Source: DASYYE01 sp035946955 (GTDB taxonomy: Bacteria; Actinomycetota; Actinomycetes; Streptosporangiales; Streptosporangiaceae). Taken from it: DNA of 49,234 nucleotides. Below, piece after piece: positions 48,673-49,234 of the stretch. The DNA lies in contig DASYYE010000505.1 of assembly GCA_035946955.1 (NCBI GenBank), positions 1-49,234 on the forward strand, in the 5' to 3' direction. The position numbers were made by a program, and so were the translations under genes. Position 1 is the stretch's first letter, and each line of letters begins with the position of its first letter. A model generated the notes under the pieces. That model searched no databases and was not told the DNA's origin. It saw only the letters and a program-made list of their open reading frames with translations.

Positions 48673-49234
48673 ATGGGCCGATGGGAGCCGGGCGCGCGCG
48701 GCCGCCTCGAGCAGGCGGCACTGGAGCTCTACGTCGAGCGCGGGTTCGAGCAGACCGCCGTGGCGGAGATCGCCAAGCGGGCAGGGCTCACAGAGCGGAC
48801 CTTCTTCCGGCACTTCGCCGACAAGCGCGAGGTCTTGTTCGCGGGTGGGGCCGTGTTGCAGGAACTCATGGCCGACGCCGTCGTCGGCGCGCCTGATTCA
48901 GCGGCGCCGATCGATGCGGTCGCTGCGGCCCTGGCGGCCGCTGGCGCCGTGCTCGAGCAGCGCCGCGAACATGCCCGGCAGCGCCAGGCGGTCATTGCCG
49001 CCAATGCCGGGCTCCAGGAGCGCGAGCTGATCAAGCTCGCGTCACTCGCCGCGGCGCTCGCTGACGCCCTGCGCAAGCGCGGCGTCACCGACCCAGCCGC
49101 GAGCCTGACCGCCGAGGCGGGGATCGCCGTCTTCAAGGTCGCGTTCGCACGCTGGACCAGCGAAAGCAACCAGCAAGACTTGTCTGAGCTCATCCGCGAG
49201 TCGCTCGACGAGCTCAAAGCCGTGACCGCGGGCA
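48673..49234 (+). CDS. TetR-family regulator, 3' end outside window
   Basis: The first 187 codons of a TetR repressor. The helix-turn-helix domain (about 8-55) reads RGRLEQAALELYVERGFEQT and VAEIAKRAGLTERTFFRHFA; the rest is the ligand-binding helical domain. The frame is open to the end of the window, where the protein is nearly complete by family size. Probably leaderless: TATCAT lies six bases before the ATG. The triple operator upstream suggests it represses itself and the divergent SDR gene. Confidence 0.92.
   Translation, partial: MGRWEPGARGRLEQAALELYVERGFEQTAVAEIAKRAGLTERTFFRHFADKREVLFAGGAVLQELMADAVVGAPDSAAPIDAVAAALAAAGAVLEQRREHARQRQAVIAANAGLQERELIKLASLAAALADALRKRGVTDPAASLTAEAGIAVFKVAFARWTSESNQQDLSELIRESLDELKAVTAG

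Overview
The window is high-GC DNA from a filamentous-type actinomycete, most likely from or near the Streptosporangiales or Streptomyces lineages. The evidence is the actinobacterial gene order ald-xerD-parA-scpA-scpB-rluB-aroH-tyrA-cmk-der, a XRE (DUF5753) / DUF397 / ATPase triad, many GTG starts and several leaderless promoters. The order-level placement is inference.

Bases 1-9514 are a compact core operon on the + strand, with most genes overlapping or nearly touching. It covers chromosome segregation (XerD, ParA, a ribbon-helix-helix protein, ScpA, ScpB), a pseudouridine synthase, aromatic amino acid synthesis (AroH, TyrA), CMP kinase and the ribosome-assembly GTPase Der. From 9.5 kb onward the window is accessory. 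9.5-10.5 kb holds a Fic toxin with its antitoxin, then a lone bioA, the ATPase/XRE/DUF397 triad, a broken aldo-keto reductase, a membrane-anchored serine protease, a CtaG-like membrane protein and an MFS exporter.

The most striking object is at 18056-18421, between the MFS exporter and a membrane protein with a degenerate GGDEF domain. It is a tandem array of six minigenes on the - strand. Each has its own Shine-Dalgarno sequence, an ATG, the same six-residue peptide MRVEWW and a stop codon. The only differences inside the coding parts are synonymous (CGC/CGT, GTC/GTT, TAA/TAG), the pattern expected if the peptide itself is selected. I know of no described system of this form. A second, unrelated intergenic array at 24868-25045 has a 63-base period and long hairpins.

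20-36 kb holds a small conserved protein, a CBM2-like lipoprotein, MarR/YceI, FMN-type oxidoreductases, an MMPL transporter divergent from a large LuxR ATPase regulator, glutamate decarboxylase, a 2H phosphoesterase, small orphan proteins and a MarR locus with three TATCG-N5-CGATA sites. 36-45.4 kb is rich in secreted proteins: a CAP-domain lipoprotein, a PKD/Fn3 phosphoesterase and two beta-propeller-like proteins. 45.5-49.2 kb holds a VOC protein, a flavin disulfide oxidoreductase, an epimerase-like SDR and the start of a TetR gene behind a triple operator.

Several genes carry internal deletions or are remnants. The aldo-keto reductase lacks about 75 codons with a frameshift. A methyltransferase lacks in frame its SAM-binding motif. 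Short pieces of a Cys/Met-metabolism PLP enzyme and of a LuxR regulator also remain. All calls come from reading the sequence; no database search was run.
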